Positions 7,360 through 16,228 are shown, counted from the first letter of the stretch. The stretch is 64,000 bases of DNA from Gemmatimonadota bacterium (GCA_028287185.1 JAQBQD010000029.1:62001-126000); one strand, 5' to 3'. Program-made: numbers and translations. The notes: a model not told the origin generated them from the sequence alone.

Positions 7360-10300
7360 CTACGCCACCTTCTCGCCGAATTCCCAGGCGCCGGTCAGCT
7401 CCACGCTCACGATGGACGACACGCCGGGCTCCTCCATCGTCACCCCGTACAGCCAGTCCGCGGCCTCCATGGTGCGCGGGTTGTGGGTGATCACGATGAA
7501 CTGCGTGTTGGCCTTGAAGTCCTCCAGGAGCTGGATGAAGCGCCCCACGTTGGACTCGTCCAGAGGCGCGTCGACCTCGTCGAAGAGGCAGAACGGCGAA
7601 GGCTTGACGAGGTAGATGCCAAAGAGCAGCGACAGCGCGGTGAGCGTGCGCTCGCCGCCGCTCAGCAGGTGGATGCGCTGCGTCTTCTTGCCTCGCGGGC
7701 TGGCCTGGATCTCCACCGGAGACTCCAGCGGGTCGTCGGGATCGGCCAGCCACACGTCGCACTCGCCGCCCTGGAACAGCGAGTGGAAGGTGCGCTTGAA
7801 GTTCTCGCGCACGACGTCGAAGGTCTCCATGAAGACGTCGCGCGCCGTCTTGTTGATCTGGCGGATGGCGCTGGCCAGGTCGTCGCGGGCGCGGTTCAGG
7901 TCGTCGCGCTGCTCAGTGAGGAAGGCCAGGCGGCGCTCCTCCTCCTCGTGCTCCTGAACGGCCAGCATGTTGATGGGCCCCAGCGCCTCCACCTGCGCCG
8001 CCACGTCGCGGATCTCGCGGCGCCACGCCTCGGCGTCGCCCTCTTCCACCGGCCGCGCGGAGGACTGAAGCACCTCCCACGGGCGCGCCCACTCCACCTC
8101 CAGCCGCTCCCGCAGCCGCACCAGGCGCGAGTCCAGGTCGGCGCGCTCCAGCTCCAGCCGGTGGCGCTCCTCGGAGCGCTCGTGCTCGCGGCGCCGGGCC
8201 ACGCGGGCGCGCTCCTCGGCCTGCGCCGCCTCGGCCTCCACCTCGGAGATGCGGGTGTCCAGCCCCTGCACCTGGGCGGCTTCGCGGTCACGGTCGGCGA
8301 ACAGCGCCTCCAGCTCCGTGCCCGCCTTCTCGCGCACGCCGGAAAGCCCTTCCAGCGACGCGCGCAGCTCCCCCGCCTCGGCCTCCAGCGTGCGGCCGCG
8401 GCCCCGGGCGCCCTCCGCTCCGCGGCGGGCCTCGCCCAGCGCGCGCTCGGTCTCGCGCAGGTCGCCTTCCGCGCGCGCGACGGCCACGCGTAGCTCCGAC
8501 TCCTCGTCGCGCGCCGCCTCCCACCGCGCGTCCAGCTCGGCCAGCCCGGCGCCTGCACGCTCCGCCTCCAGCACGGCCGCCTCCGCCGCCTCTCGCAGCG
8601 CCAGCAGCCGCGCGTCCGTGGCCGCCGTCCGCTCCGCCGCCTCGGACGCCCCGCGCCGCGCCGCCTCCGCGCCCGACACCACCTCCAACCGGTCGCGCTC
8701 CAGCCGCGCACTGCGGGCGCCGTGGGCAGCCGTCTCCGCCTCCAGCCGCCGGATCTCGCCCTCGGCCGAGCGGCGCAGGTCGTCCGCCTCACGAGAGCGC
8801 TCCTCCGCGTCCGCCATCGCCTCGCGCAGCGCGTCGCGGTCCGCCGTCATCCGGTCCCGCGCGGCGGCGGCGGCCTCGCGCTGGTCCTGCAGCCGCGCCA
8901 GCGCCTCGCGCCGCGCCAGGATGCCCTCGCCGGAGGCGGGCTGCCCCAGGCGAACGACCCCGCGCGAGTCCACCGTGTCGCCGAAGGTGTCCACGCGCGC
9001 GCCTGCGGGATAGCCGTCCAGCGGGTCCTCGCCCCCCAGCACCAGCAGGCCCGCCAGAAACGCATCCACCCACGCGCTTCCCCGCCCCGTGCCCTCGACC
9101 CCGCCCGTCCCGGCCCGCAGCGCCTCGGCGCCTTCCCGCACCCCCGGCGCGTCCAGCGGCAGCAGCAGCAGCGTGCCTCCGCCCTTCCACTCGCGCCGGA
9201 ACCAGTCGCGCACGCGGCGGACGGCGGCCAGGTCCTCCACCACCACCCCCTGCAGCAGCGTGCCGAGGAAGGATTCCACCGCTCCGGCCGCGGCGGGATC
9301 GACCCCGGCCGCGCTCACGAAGTCCGCCAGCGGGCCAAGGACGCCGGGGAAGCGTTCGCGCCCCGCCATCAGCTTGGCGACGGCGGGGGAGAATCCCTCG
9401 TAGCTGGCCTCCAGCGCCTCGCGCGCGGCCACCTGCGCCGTCAACCGCGACACGCGGTCCTCCGCCGCGCGCAGCTCCGCGTGCGCCGCCTGCTCGCGTC
9501 CCCGCAGCACGCGCACCTCCTCGCGGGCGGAATCCGCCGCGTCCGCAGCCGCGTCCCGGCGCGCCCGAAGCGTCTCGCCCTGCACCGACCACAGGTCCGT
9601 CTGCTGCCCCAGCGCCGCGATCTCGTCCGCCAGCGCCGCCGCCTGCTGCACCAGCCGGGCGATGCGCTGCTCCGCCTCCTGCTGGCGCCGTTCCAGCGAC
9701 GCCCGCTCGCCTTCCGCGGAGGCGATCTCCCGCGCCAGCTCGCGCGCCCGGCCCGCCGCGGCATCGCTCGCCTGCCGATGCGCGGCCAGCGTGCCGCGGA
9801 GCACGGCGTTGGCGTCCATCCGCTCCTCGAGCTGCCCCCGCAACGCCTCCAGCTTCCCCTCCGCGCGGGCGAGCTCGTCCGCGAGCCGCCGGGCGTCCGC
9901 GTCCAGACGCCCGGCGCGCTCCGCCAGCTCCTGCCGCTCGCGCACGAGCTGGGCGATGCGCATCTCCGCGTGCCCCCGGCGCTCGTCGGCCAGAAGGATC
10001 TCGCGCTCGCGGGCATCCAGGCGCCTGCGCACCTCGTCCAGCCGGACCGCCGCCGCCGTGCGCAGGCGGGACAGGTCCGCACCCTCCAGCCGGCGCTCGG
10101 AAAGGATCGCCTCCGCGGTCGACAGCTCGGCGCCGGAATCCTGCTCCTCGCGCCCCAGCGCCGCCAGCCGCTCCGCGCCGCGGGACAGCCCGGCGGCCAG
10201 GGCGGCCATCTCCTCGCGTGCCAGCGTCACCTCCAGGTCCAGCCGGCGGGCCTGCAGCTCCTCGTGCCGCTGGGCCTTGCGGCGCTGGCGGGCCAGCGCG

Positions 10301-10908
10301 CGGACCTTGCTCTCCACCTCGGCCACCAGGTCCCCCAGGCGGGCCAGGTCGCCCTCCGCCTGCTCCAGCCGACGCTGCGCGGCACGGCGGCGGTCCTTGT
10401 ACTTGCCGATGCCCGCCGCCTCCTCGAACAGGGCGCGGCGCTCCTCCGCCCGCTCGCTCAGGATGGCGTCGATCATCCCCGCCTCGATGATGCTGTAGGC
10501 GTTGGCGCCCAGCCCCGTGTCGCGCAGCATGTCGTGGATGTCGCGCAGGCGGCACGGCGCGCGGTTCAGCGCGTACTCGCTGCCGCCCTCGCGGAACACC
10601 TTCCGCGCCACCTCGATCTCGCTCTGCGGCAGGGCGACGCTGCCGTCCTCGTTGGAGAAGGTGAGCGACACCTCGGCGAAGTTGAGCGCGCGCCGCTTGG
10701 TGGTGCCCTGGAAGATCACCTCCTCCATCTTGGCGCCGCGCACCGCGCTCGCCCGCTGCTCGCCCAGCACCCAGCGCACCGCGTCTGCGGTGTTGCTCTT
10801 GCCGCAGCCGTTCGATCCCACGATGGCCGTCACGCCGTCGCGGAACTCGATCAGCGTGCGGTCGGCGAACGACTTGAAGCCGTGCAGCTTGAGCGAGCGG
10901 AGCTTCAT
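7360..10908 (-). CDS. smc: Chromosome segregation protein SMC
   Basis: ATPase that compacts and segregates the chromosome together with ScpA/ScpB. The 1182-residue product has the full SMC layout: an N-terminal head with Walker A (GSNGCGKSNTADAVRWVLGE), a long coiled coil, a hinge at about residues 510-640 (FPGVLGPLADFVSAAG...), the returning coil, and a C-terminal head with the signature LSGGERTLTALSLLFG and Walker B PFCLFDEVDAPLDESN. Its ATG overlaps the stop of the upstream SPOR-like gene in an ATGA junction, so the two are translationally coupled. Confidence 0.97.
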   Translation of the reverse strand: MKLRSLKLHGFKSFADRTLIEFRDGVTAIVGSNGCGKSNTADAVRWVLGEQRASAVRGAKMEEVIFQGTTKRRALNFAEVSLTFSNEDGSVALPQSEIEVARKVFREGGSEYALNRAPCRLRDIHDMLRDTGLGANAYSIIEAGMIDAILSERAEERRALFEEAAGIGKYKDRRRAAQRRLEQAEGDLARLGDLVAEVESKVRALARQRRKAQRHEELQARRLDLEVTLAREEMAALAAGLSRGAERLAALGREEQDSGAELSTAEAILSERRLEGADLSRLRTAAAVRLDEVRRRLDAREREILLADERRGHAEMRIAQLVRERQELAERAGRLDADARRLADELARAEGKLEALRGQLEERMDANAVLRGTLAAHRQASDAAAGRARELAREIASAEGERASLERRQQEAEQRIARLVQQAAALADEIAALGQQTDLWSVQGETLRARRDAAADAADSAREEVRVLRGREQAAHAELRAAEDRVSRLTAQVAAREALEASYEGFSPAVAKLMAGRERFPGVLGPLADFVSAAGVDPAAAGAVESFLGTLLQGVVVEDLAAVRRVRDWFRREWKGGGTLLLLPLDAPGVREGAEALRAGTGGVEGTGRGSAWVDAFLAGLLVLGGEDPLDGYPAGARVDTFGDTVDSRGVVRLGQPASGEGILARREALARLQDQREAAAAARDRMTADRDALREAMADAEERSREADDLRRSAEGEIRRLEAETAAHGARSARLERDRLEVVSGAEAARRGASEAAERTAATDARLLALREAAEAAVLEAERAGAGLAELDARWEAARDEESELRVAVARAEGDLRETERALGEARRGAEGARGRGRTLEAEAGELRASLEGLSGVREKAGTELEALFADRDREAAQVQGLDTRISEVEAEAAQAEERARVARRREHERSEERHRLELERADLDSRLVRLRERLEVEWARPWEVLQSSARPVEEGDAEAWRREIRDVAAQVEALGPINMLAVQEHEEEERRLAFLTEQRDDLNRARDDLASAIRQINKTARDVFMETFDVVRENFKRTFHSLFQGGECDVWLADPDDPLESPVEIQASPRGKKTQRIHLLSGGERTLTALSLLFGIYLVKPSPFCLFDEVDAPLDESNVGRFIQLLEDFKANTQFIVITHNPRTMEAADWLYGVTMEEPGVSSIVSVELTGAWEFGEKVA

Positions 10909-12539
10909 CGGGGCGCGGCGGGGGCCCGGCCGGTGCGCCGCACGAAGGGGGCGTTGATGCGGGCGAGCGAGAGCATGCGGAGCATCGGGACCGCGGCCAT
11001 GGAGTCCGCGAAGGCGCCGCCGTACACGCGCCAGCGGTCCGCGCCGTCCGAGAAGGGCACGGGCACCACGTAGCCGGGGATGGACTGCGCGGCGAGGGAG
11101 TCGACGCGCACGGTGGCGGCCGAGTCGGAGTCGAAGGTGCCCAGGTCGAAGGCCCAGGGGCGCGGCTGGATGAGCGCGGAGGGGCCCAGCACCCCCGCCG
11201 TGTCCGCCTCGCCCGCGTCCACCAGCCGGTTGCGCACGGCCACGGCCTGCGTAGTGTCGGGGTAGAGACCCGCCAGCACCTTGTAGAACAGGCGGCCCTG
11301 GTTGGTCTCGGGGACGACGTAGAAGGGCACCTCGGGGAACTTCGCCGACTTCGCGCGGACGGCGTTCCGGGCGGGCGCCATCGACTCGAAGTTCACGGTC
11401 GATACGGCATAGGGCAGCGCCGTCCCGCGCTCCGCGACGGCGGCCGGCGGCTTCGCGGCCGCGGCCACGGGAGCGACGGCCGCCGTCGCCGCGCCGCCGA
11501 TGCGCAGCATCTCCGGGTGGTACGTCCAGACGAAGTACGCCGCGGCGATGACGAGCAGCAGGAGCAGCAGGACGACGAGGCGCTTCTGGCTGGGCTTCGG
11601 CGGGGTGGACGGATCGCCGGAGGACGGCGCGTCCGCCGAAGCTTCGGCGTCCTTCTTCTTCCGCCGGCGCCCACCGAAGCGCGAGGGCATGGTGGCCGTC
11701 TCCCAGGCGGGGTCGGGCACCGGGAGCGCCTCCGGCGGCGTGCTCATCAGCTCGTCGAAGGTGGGGAAGCCCTCGTGCGCGGGCGCCTTCGGCATGGGCG
11801 TGGGCGCGCCCGGCGGCGTGGACGGCCAGGGCGTGGGCGCCGGCTCCGGCTCGGGGAAGCGGTCCTCGAAGGCAGCCCCGTGGCCGGCCACGGGCTCGCG
11901 GTGCGGCTCCACGTGCAGGGACGGGTCGGCGGCCGGCGGGGCGAGCCAGGCGCGGGGCGCGACGCCCGCGGGCAGCGCGGCGAGGAACGCCGGGCCTGAG
12001 GTGGGGGCGCCGAAGAGGATGGCGTCGCCCGCCCACTGCGCCAACGCGTCCAGACCCGCCGCCCCCGCGGGGGCGAACAGCAGCAGCGATGCCTGCGCCT
12101 CTCGGAAGCCCGAGACGATCTTCTCCCAGCGCGGGTGGCGCAGGATGTCCCCCGGGTCGTCCGTGTAGGTGCCGCCCGAGATGAGGTAGAAGCCCCGCCC
12201 CGGCACCGGCCGCGCGCTGCGGGCCAGCGAAGCGCCGTACAGGAAGATGTCGACCACCCCGTCCAGGTTCGCCATCCCGATGCGCTCGTGCAGCAGCGGG
12301 TCGTCCAGGCTCAGGTCGGCCAGCACCGCGCGCCGCCCCGCCTGCGTCCACGCCGTCGCCAGCGCGATCGCCGCGTCCGCCACCCAGAAGCGGTCCGCGC
12401 GGGGATCGAACAGCAGCAGAACGGGCCCGGCGTACGAGCCGTCCCACGCCGCCGCGGCGGGGATGCGCTCGAAGGCGGGGTCGAAGAAGGTCGTCGCGGG
12501 GAGGGCCGCCCCCCCGGCGGACGCGTTGGGATCGGTCAT
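10905..12539 (-). CDS. P-loop-less ParA/BY-kinase-like protein with membrane segment and SPOR-like C-terminus
   Basis: A 544-residue protein starting at MTDPNASAGG. Residues ~30-190 resemble a MinD/ParA/CpsD fold: LADLSLDDPLLHERIGM matches the switch strand after the P-loop, but where Walker A should be (LLLFDPRADRFWVADAA) there is no GKT, so ATP binding is unlikely. A Pro-rich linker and basic stretch (GGRRRKKKD) precede one membrane helix (RLVVLLLLLLVIAAAYFVW). The periplasmic part ends with two SPOR-like repeats (LFYKVLAGLYPDTTQAVAVR and WRVYGGAFADSMAAVPMLRM). SPOR domains bind denuded septal peptidoglycan. Overlap with smc (ATGA) suggests a link between division site and chromosome segregation; this role is inference. 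Confidence 0.75.
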   Translation of the reverse strand: MTDPNASAGGAALPATTFFDPAFERIPAAAAWDGSYAGPVLLLFDPRADRFWVADAAIALATAWTQAGRRAVLADLSLDDPLLHERIGMANLDGVVDIFLYGASLARSARPVPGRGFYLISGGTYTDDPGDILRHPRWEKIVSGFREAQASLLLFAPAGAAGLDALAQWAGDAILFGAPTSGPAFLAALPAGVAPRAWLAPPAADPSLHVEPHREPVAGHGAAFEDRFPEPEPAPTPWPSTPPGAPTPMPKAPAHEGFPTFDELMSTPPEALPVPDPAWETATMPSRFGGRRRKKKDAEASADAPSSGDPSTPPKPSQKRLVVLLLLLLVIAAAYFVWTYHPEMLRIGGAATAAVAPVAAAAKPPAAVAERGTALPYAVSTVNFESMAPARNAVRAKSAKFPEVPFYVVPETNQGRLFYKVLAGLYPDTTQAVAVRNRLVDAGEADTAGVLGPSALIQPRPWAFDLGTFDSDSAATVRVDSLAAQSIPGYVVPVPFSDGADRWRVYGGAFADSMAAVPMLRMLSLARINAPFVRRTGRAPAAPR

Positions 12540-12689
12540 GGAAAGCGGAGCGGGAGCGGGGAAGAGACGGAGGGCCACGAGGCGGACGGCGCGCGGCACG
12601 GCGCGCGCTGCGTGAACCCGCCCAAAGTAAGGAGCGGAATCGTTGCGCCGCAAGCGCTTCCCGGCCCGCGGGCGCGGGCCGGGGGCGCC

Positions 12690-13103
12690 TCAGGACGCCG
12701 CGGCCTCGGGGTCCATCACGTACGCGGGCGCGTCGCCCCACAGCCGTTCGAGCTGGTAGAACTCGCGCGCGGCGGGGTGGAAGACGTGGACGACGAAGTC
12801 GAAGTAGTCCACCAGCACCCAGCGGCCGCCTCGCTGGCCCTCCACGTTCATGGGCCGCGTGCCGGTCAGCTTCAGCGCGTCGATCACGTTGTCGGCGATG
12901 GACGACACGTGGGTGTCCGAGGTGCCGGTGGCGAGCACGAACCAGTCGGTGGCGCTGGAGATGCCGCGCAGGTCCAGCACGGTGACGTCGTGCGCCTTGC
13001 GACCGAACAGCAGGTCCACCGCGCGGGCGACCTCGTCCGGGAGCTTGGGAGGAGCGGTGGGCGCCGCGGCCGTGGCCTGCGTCGCTTCGGGGCTGTCGTT
13101 CAT
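12690..13103 (-). CDS. rsfS: Ribosomal silencing factor RsfS
   Basis: Binds uL14 on the large ribosomal subunit and blocks joining of the subunits during starvation. The 137-residue protein has an Ala/Pro-rich N-terminus followed by the RsfS domain: VTVLDLRGISSATDWFVLAT, GTSDTHVSSIADNVIDAL and the diagnostic GGRWVLVDYFDFVVHVFHP with EFYQLERLW. It lies downstream of the rpsF-rpsR-rplI operon across a strong hairpin and 150 bp upstream of the SPOR-like gene. Confidence 0.95.
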   Translation of the reverse strand: MNDSPEATQATAAAPTAPPKLPDEVARAVDLLFGRKAHDVTVLDLRGISSATDWFVLATGTSDTHVSSIADNVIDALKLTGTRPMNVEGQRGGRWVLVDYFDFVVHVFHPAAREFYQLERLWGDAPAYVMDPEAAAS

Positions 13104-13193
13104 GGTCCGGTGGCCTGGATGGCTTCAGCGTGCTGTGATGGCGGCGTCCGGGCGGCAAGTTGCGGACCGGGTGCGTGCCTCATGAAACGGAGC

Positions 13194-13247
13194 GAGGGAG
13201 CGGCCCGCCGCGCCCAGCCCGAAGGCTGGCGCGGAGGCCGCTCCCTC
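13194..13247 (-). terminator. Long hairpin after rplI
   Basis: GAGGGAGCGGCC pairs with GGCCGCTCCCTC, and the inner arms (GCGCC..AGCC / GGCT..GGCGC) continue to a CGAA loop. It begins about 30 bp past the rplI stop and is followed on the minus strand by a short TTT, consistent with the end of the ribosomal protein operon. Confidence 0.65.
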
Positions 13248-13278
13248 CCCGTCGGCCGCGCGGACGCGGCCGGGCGGG

Positions 13279-13725
13279 TCAGTCTTCCGCGATGACCCAG
13301 ACCTTGATCTCCGGGTGCACCTGCGGGTGCAGCCGCACCGGGACGCTGGTCACGCCCAGCGCCTTGATGGGCTCGTCCAGCTCGATCGTGCGCCGGTCGA
13401 TCTGCACGCCCTGCTCGGCGAGCTTCTCGGCGATGTCGCTCGAGGTGATGGACCCGAACAGCTTGCCTTCCTGCCCGGCACGGGCGTGGAAGGTGAGCGA
13501 GATCCCCTCGATGGCCTTGGCGCGCTCGCGCGCTTCGGACAGCGTGGCGCCGTCCTTCTGCTCCTGGCGCTTGCGCTCGGTCTCGATCCGCTTGACGTTC
13601 GCCGAGGTGGCCTCGTAGGCCTTCCCCTGCGGGATGAGGTAGTTGCGGGCGTAGCCCGGCTTGACGTCCACGACCTCGCCGGCGTTGCCGAGGCTCTCGA
13701 GACGCTCCCTGAGGATAACCTGCAT
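13279..13725 (-). CDS. rplI: 50S ribosomal protein bL9
   Basis: Structural ribosomal protein that bridges neighbouring ribosomes and limits frameshifting. The 148 residues begin MQVILRERLESLGNAGEVVD with the family motif VKPGYARNYLIPQGKAYEAT, then the long connecting helix (ERKRQEQKDGATLSEARERA) and the C-terminal 23S-binding domain (FHARAGQEGKLFGSITSSDI; HPEIKVWVIAED). An AAGGAG ribosome site precedes the ATG. Third gene of the rpsF-rpsR-rplI operon, 12 bp after rpsR. Confidence 0.97.
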   Translation of the reverse strand: MQVILRERLESLGNAGEVVDVKPGYARNYLIPQGKAYEATSANVKRIETERKRQEQKDGATLSEARERAKAIEGISLTFHARAGQEGKLFGSITSSDIAEKLAEQGVQIDRRTIELDEPIKALGVTSVPVRLHPQVHPEIKVWVIAED

Positions 13726-13737
13726 GGTCGTCTCTCC

Positions 13738-13959
13738 TTACGACTCGTGGCCGGCGATGTACGGCAGGATCGCCAGGAAACGGGCGCGCTTGATGGCGGT
13801 CCCGGCCTGGCGCTGATGCCGCGCGCACATGCCGCTGATGCGACGGGGAAGGATCTTCCCGCGCTCGGTGACGAAGCGCAGCAGGGTGCGCTCGTCCTTG
13901 TAGTCGATGGTGCGCGAGCCGGACTCGCAGATGGGGCAGCTCTTGCGGGATGCGCGCAT
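13738..13959 (-). CDS. rpsR: 30S ribosomal protein bS18, zinc-binding form
   Basis: The 73-residue small-subunit protein binds next to bS6. It has KSCPICESG near the N-terminus and [20 protein letters not shown] further on; the three cysteines and the His suggest the zinc-containing (C+) form. It ends in [16 protein letters not shown]. It starts 3 bp after the stop of rpsF. The S6:S18 complex represses this operon through the mRNA leader in several bacteria. Confidence 0.97.
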   Translation of the reverse strand: MRASRKSCPICESGSRTIDYKDERTLLRFVTERGKILPRRISGMCARHQRQAGTAIKRARFLAILPYIAGHES

Positions 13960-13962
13960 GGT

Positions 13963-14322
13963 CTATTCCTCGTCGTCCGAGTCGTCGTCCTCGTCCCGGA
14001 CCGGCGCGGCCTGGACCGGCGTCGTCACGAGGTCGCCCTCGTTCACCACCACGAGGTACCGCAGCAGCTCCTCGTCCAGCGTCAGGATGCGCTCGAACTC
14101 GGGGAGCACGGTGGCCGGCGCGGAGAACTGCGTCACCACGTAGTACGCCGAGGTCTGGTCGGCGATGGGGTAGCCGAGCTGGCGGCGGCCCCAGTGGTCC
14201 ACCACGGTGATCTCGCCACCGTTCTCGCCCGTCAGGAGCCCGTGGTAGCGCTCCAGCTTCTCGTTCACCTTCTCCTCCTCGACCGCCGGAGAGAAGATGT
14301 ACACGATCTCATAGTCCCGCAA
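13963..14322 (-). CDS. rpsF: 30S ribosomal protein bS6, TTG start
   Basis: The 119-residue protein begins (M)RDYEIVYIFSPAVEEEKVNE, the normal N-terminus of bS6, at a TTG codon (14320-14322). AAGGAAGG ends 5 nt before this TTG, which decides the start; longer ATG-started versions would add residues absent from bS6. DHWGRRQLGYPIADQTSAYY is typical of the central region. The C-terminus is an acidic tail (RDEDDDSDDEE), as in species that glutamylate or extend bS6. It opens the rpsF-rpsR-rplI operon. A terminator-like hairpin lies in its leader (14375-14408). Confidence 0.95.
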   Translation of the reverse strand: MRDYEIVYIFSPAVEEEKVNEKLERYHGLLTGENGGEITVVDHWGRRQLGYPIADQTSAYYVVTQFSAPATVLPEFERILTLDEELLRYLVVVNEGDLVTTPVQAAPVRDEDDDSDDEE

Positions 14323-14374
14323 AGCCACCTTCCTTTGGGCATGAGGCCCCGCGCCGGTGCGCACGGAGCAGGAT

Positions 14375-14408
14375 GAAAAAACAAACCGCCCCCCGGAAAG
14401 TCGGGGGA
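14375..14408 (-). terminator. Rho-independent terminator or attenuator in the rpsF leader
   Basis: On the minus strand CCCCC and GGGGG pair around GACTTTCCG, and the stem is followed by CGGTTTGTTTTTT. This is the best canonical intrinsic terminator in the window. It lies 50 bp upstream of the rpsF TTG. It may end transcription of the small gene at 14470-14709, or act as an attenuator if the promoter is upstream. Confidence 0.8.
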
Positions 14409-14421
14409 CAGTCTTGAAAGA

Positions 14422-14450
14422 TAGCGGCGATTCCGCGTCAACGCAACCGA
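14422..14450 (-). promoter_or_regulatory. Candidate sigma-70-type promoter upstream of the rpsF leader hairpin
   Basis: TTGCGT, 17 bp, then TATCTT read on the minus strand; transcription would start a few bases before the leader hairpin. The -10 hexamer matches the consensus at four positions and the -35 at three. The same arrangement is seen upstream of the Ig-repeat lipoprotein gene. Confidence 0.4.
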
Positions 14451-14469
14451 GCCCGGACTTCCGCAGGCG

Positions 14470-14709
14470 TCAGGGCCGCGGGGGCAGCTTGACGCCCGTC
14501 CGCACCTCAATGTTGGCGGGCGGGATCGGCAGCGGAGGGCGGTCCATCCCCGCCGAACCCGGCCGGGGGTCAGCGGCTGATGATCCCCGGGCGCCGCCCC
14601 GCTCCCGAGCCGTTTCCGGCACGCGGATGCCAAGACGGACCGCGATGTTCGGCGGACCTACCGGAAGAGGCGGAATCGGTCCCTTCGGCGGTGCGATCGG
14701 GTGGCTCAT
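14470..14709 (-). CDS. Proline-rich microprotein with two internal repeats
   Basis: Unknown function. The 79-residue product (MSHPIAPPKGPIPPLPVGPP...) contains two copies of a roughly 20-residue unit: PLPVGPPNIAVRLGIRVPE and PLPIPPANIEVRTGVKLPP. The copies are separated by a Gly/Ala/Arg-rich linker. GGAG six bases before the ATG supports translation. No signal peptide or membrane segment is visible. It is followed by the terminator upstream of rpsF. Confidence 0.5.
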   Translation of the reverse strand: MSHPIAPPKGPIPPLPVGPPNIAVRLGIRVPETARERGGARGSSAADPRPGSAGMDRPPLPIPPANIEVRTGVKLPPRP

Positions 14710-14780
14710 CTGCGCTCCACGGACCCTGGGGTGTTGCCGGCCGAGACTCCCGGAGTGGTACCCGGACCCGCCGCGCCGGT

Positions 14781-15881
14781 TCAGACGTTGAAGCGGAAGA
14801 GCAGGATGTCGCCGTCCTTCACCACGTACTCCTTGCCCTCAGACCGCATCAGCCCCGCATCGCGCGCGGCCTTGACGGACCCCATCCTCTCGAAGTCGGC
14901 GAACGACACCGTCTCGGCACGAATGAAGCCGCGCTCGAAGTCGGAGTGGATGACGCCCGCGGCCTCGGGGCCCTTGGCGCCGACGGGGATCTCCCAGGCA
15001 CGCACCTCCTTCTCGCCCGCCGTGAAGTACACCTGCAGGCCGAGCAGGCGGTAGCCCTCGCGGATGAGCTTGTGCAGCCCCGGCTCGCCGAGCCCCAGGG
15101 AGGCCAGGAACTCGGCGCGGTCCTCCTCGGGAAGCTCGCCCAGCTCCGACTCGATCTTGCTGGAGATGGGGATGACGTGCGCCAGCTCTCCGCTCGCGTC
15201 CACGGCCGCCTGCAGCGCGCGGACGTGCGCGTTGTCGCCGTCGGGCAGGTCGTCCTCGGACACGTTGGCCAGGTACAGCACGGGCTTGGCGGTGAGCAGG
15301 TTCCACGACTTCAGCAGCTTGCGCTCGTCGTCGTCCACCTCCACGGCGCGCGCCGACTGCCCTTCCCCGAGCGCGGCCACGATGCGCCCCAGCAGCGCCA
15401 TCTCCGTCGCCGCGTCCTTGTCGCCGCCGCGGGCCGTCTTGCGCACCCGCTCCAGGCGCTTTTCGGCCAGGGCCAGGTCGGACAGCACCAGCTCCAGGTT
15501 GATGACCTCGCGGTCGCGCACGGGGTCGACCGAGCCCATCACGTGCACCACGTCGGTGTCGTCGAAGCAGCGCACCACGTGCACGATGGCGTCCGTCTCG
15601 CGGATGTTGTTGAGGAACTGGTTGCCCAGCCCCTCGCCCTCGCTGGCGCCCTTCACCAGCCCCGCGATGTCCACGAACTGCACCGTCGCCCGCTGGATGC
15701 GCTGCGGCTTGACCACCTTCGCCAGCGCGTCCACGCGGGCGTCGGGAACCTCCACCATGCCCACGTTCGGCTCCACGGTGCAGAACGGGTAGTTGGCCGC
15801 GTCCGCCCCGGCGGCGGTCAGCGCGTTGAAGAGCGTGGACTTGCCGACGTTGGGCAGGCCGACGATGCCGAGCTTGAGCAT
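14781..15881 (-). CDS. ychF: Redox-regulated ATPase YchF (Obg family)
   Basis: P-loop ATPase/GTPase of the Obg clade that binds ribosomes; in E. coli it negatively affects the oxidative-stress response. The 366 residues start MLKLGIVGLPNVGKSTLFNA (G1), followed by YPFCTVEPNVG, DIAGLVKGASEGEGLGNQFL (G3) and, at the G4 position, YLANVSEDD rather than NKxD, as expected for the ATP-preferring YchF branch. The C-terminal TGS domain (FTAGEKEVRAWEIPVGAKGP, ending VKDGDILLFRFNV) is complete. No operon partner is evident. Confidence 0.97.
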   Translation of the reverse strand: MLKLGIVGLPNVGKSTLFNALTAAGADAANYPFCTVEPNVGMVEVPDARVDALAKVVKPQRIQRATVQFVDIAGLVKGASEGEGLGNQFLNNIRETDAIVHVVRCFDDTDVVHVMGSVDPVRDREVINLELVLSDLALAEKRLERVRKTARGGDKDAATEMALLGRIVAALGEGQSARAVEVDDDERKLLKSWNLLTAKPVLYLANVSEDDLPDGDNAHVRALQAAVDASGELAHVIPISSKIESELGELPEEDRAEFLASLGLGEPGLHKLIREGYRLLGLQVYFTAGEKEVRAWEIPVGAKGPEAAGVIHSDFERGFIRAETVSFADFERMGSVKAARDAGLMRSEGKEYVVKDGDILLFRFNV

Positions 15882-16228
15882 GGTGCGGTGACTCGCTTCC
15901 GGAGGATCGCGACGGGCAGAACGAGCGCGGCCGGGCGCCCCGGAGGGGCCCGGCCGTCGAGGTGAACGATAGTGGCCGCGCCGGGTCCCGTCAACGCCGC
16001 GACCCGCCGTCCCTGGAACGGAGCTTCACCCGCGGCGGCCATCGCGGTCCTTCCCGCGACCTCGTTCGCAGGCACGGTCGATCCGTCCAGGACGACGCTG
16101 CGCCTCGGCGGTGACGAGCCATGGAGGCGCCCGCACTGCGCCCGCCTGCGGCGCAAGTGGGCTGGATTTGGCTTCCGCACGCCGCCGCGGAACCGATCCC
16201 GGCGGAACCGGCCCCACCTCGGCCGCGG
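15882..16228. other. Intergenic region with a GC hairpin
   Basis: No gene seen. The inverted repeat at 15928-15956 (CGGCCGGGC / GCCCGGCCG around a GGAG loop) lies 47 bp upstream of the ychF start and may end transcripts arriving from the Ig-repeat gene. No T-run follows. Confidence 0.5.

Noticed and set aside
7320-7362. tRNA-like sequence GGGTTCGAGGG on the minus strand after smc
   Set aside because: Only the T-loop-like part is present; there is no acceptor, D arm or anticodon arm that pairs, and it directly follows the smc stop.
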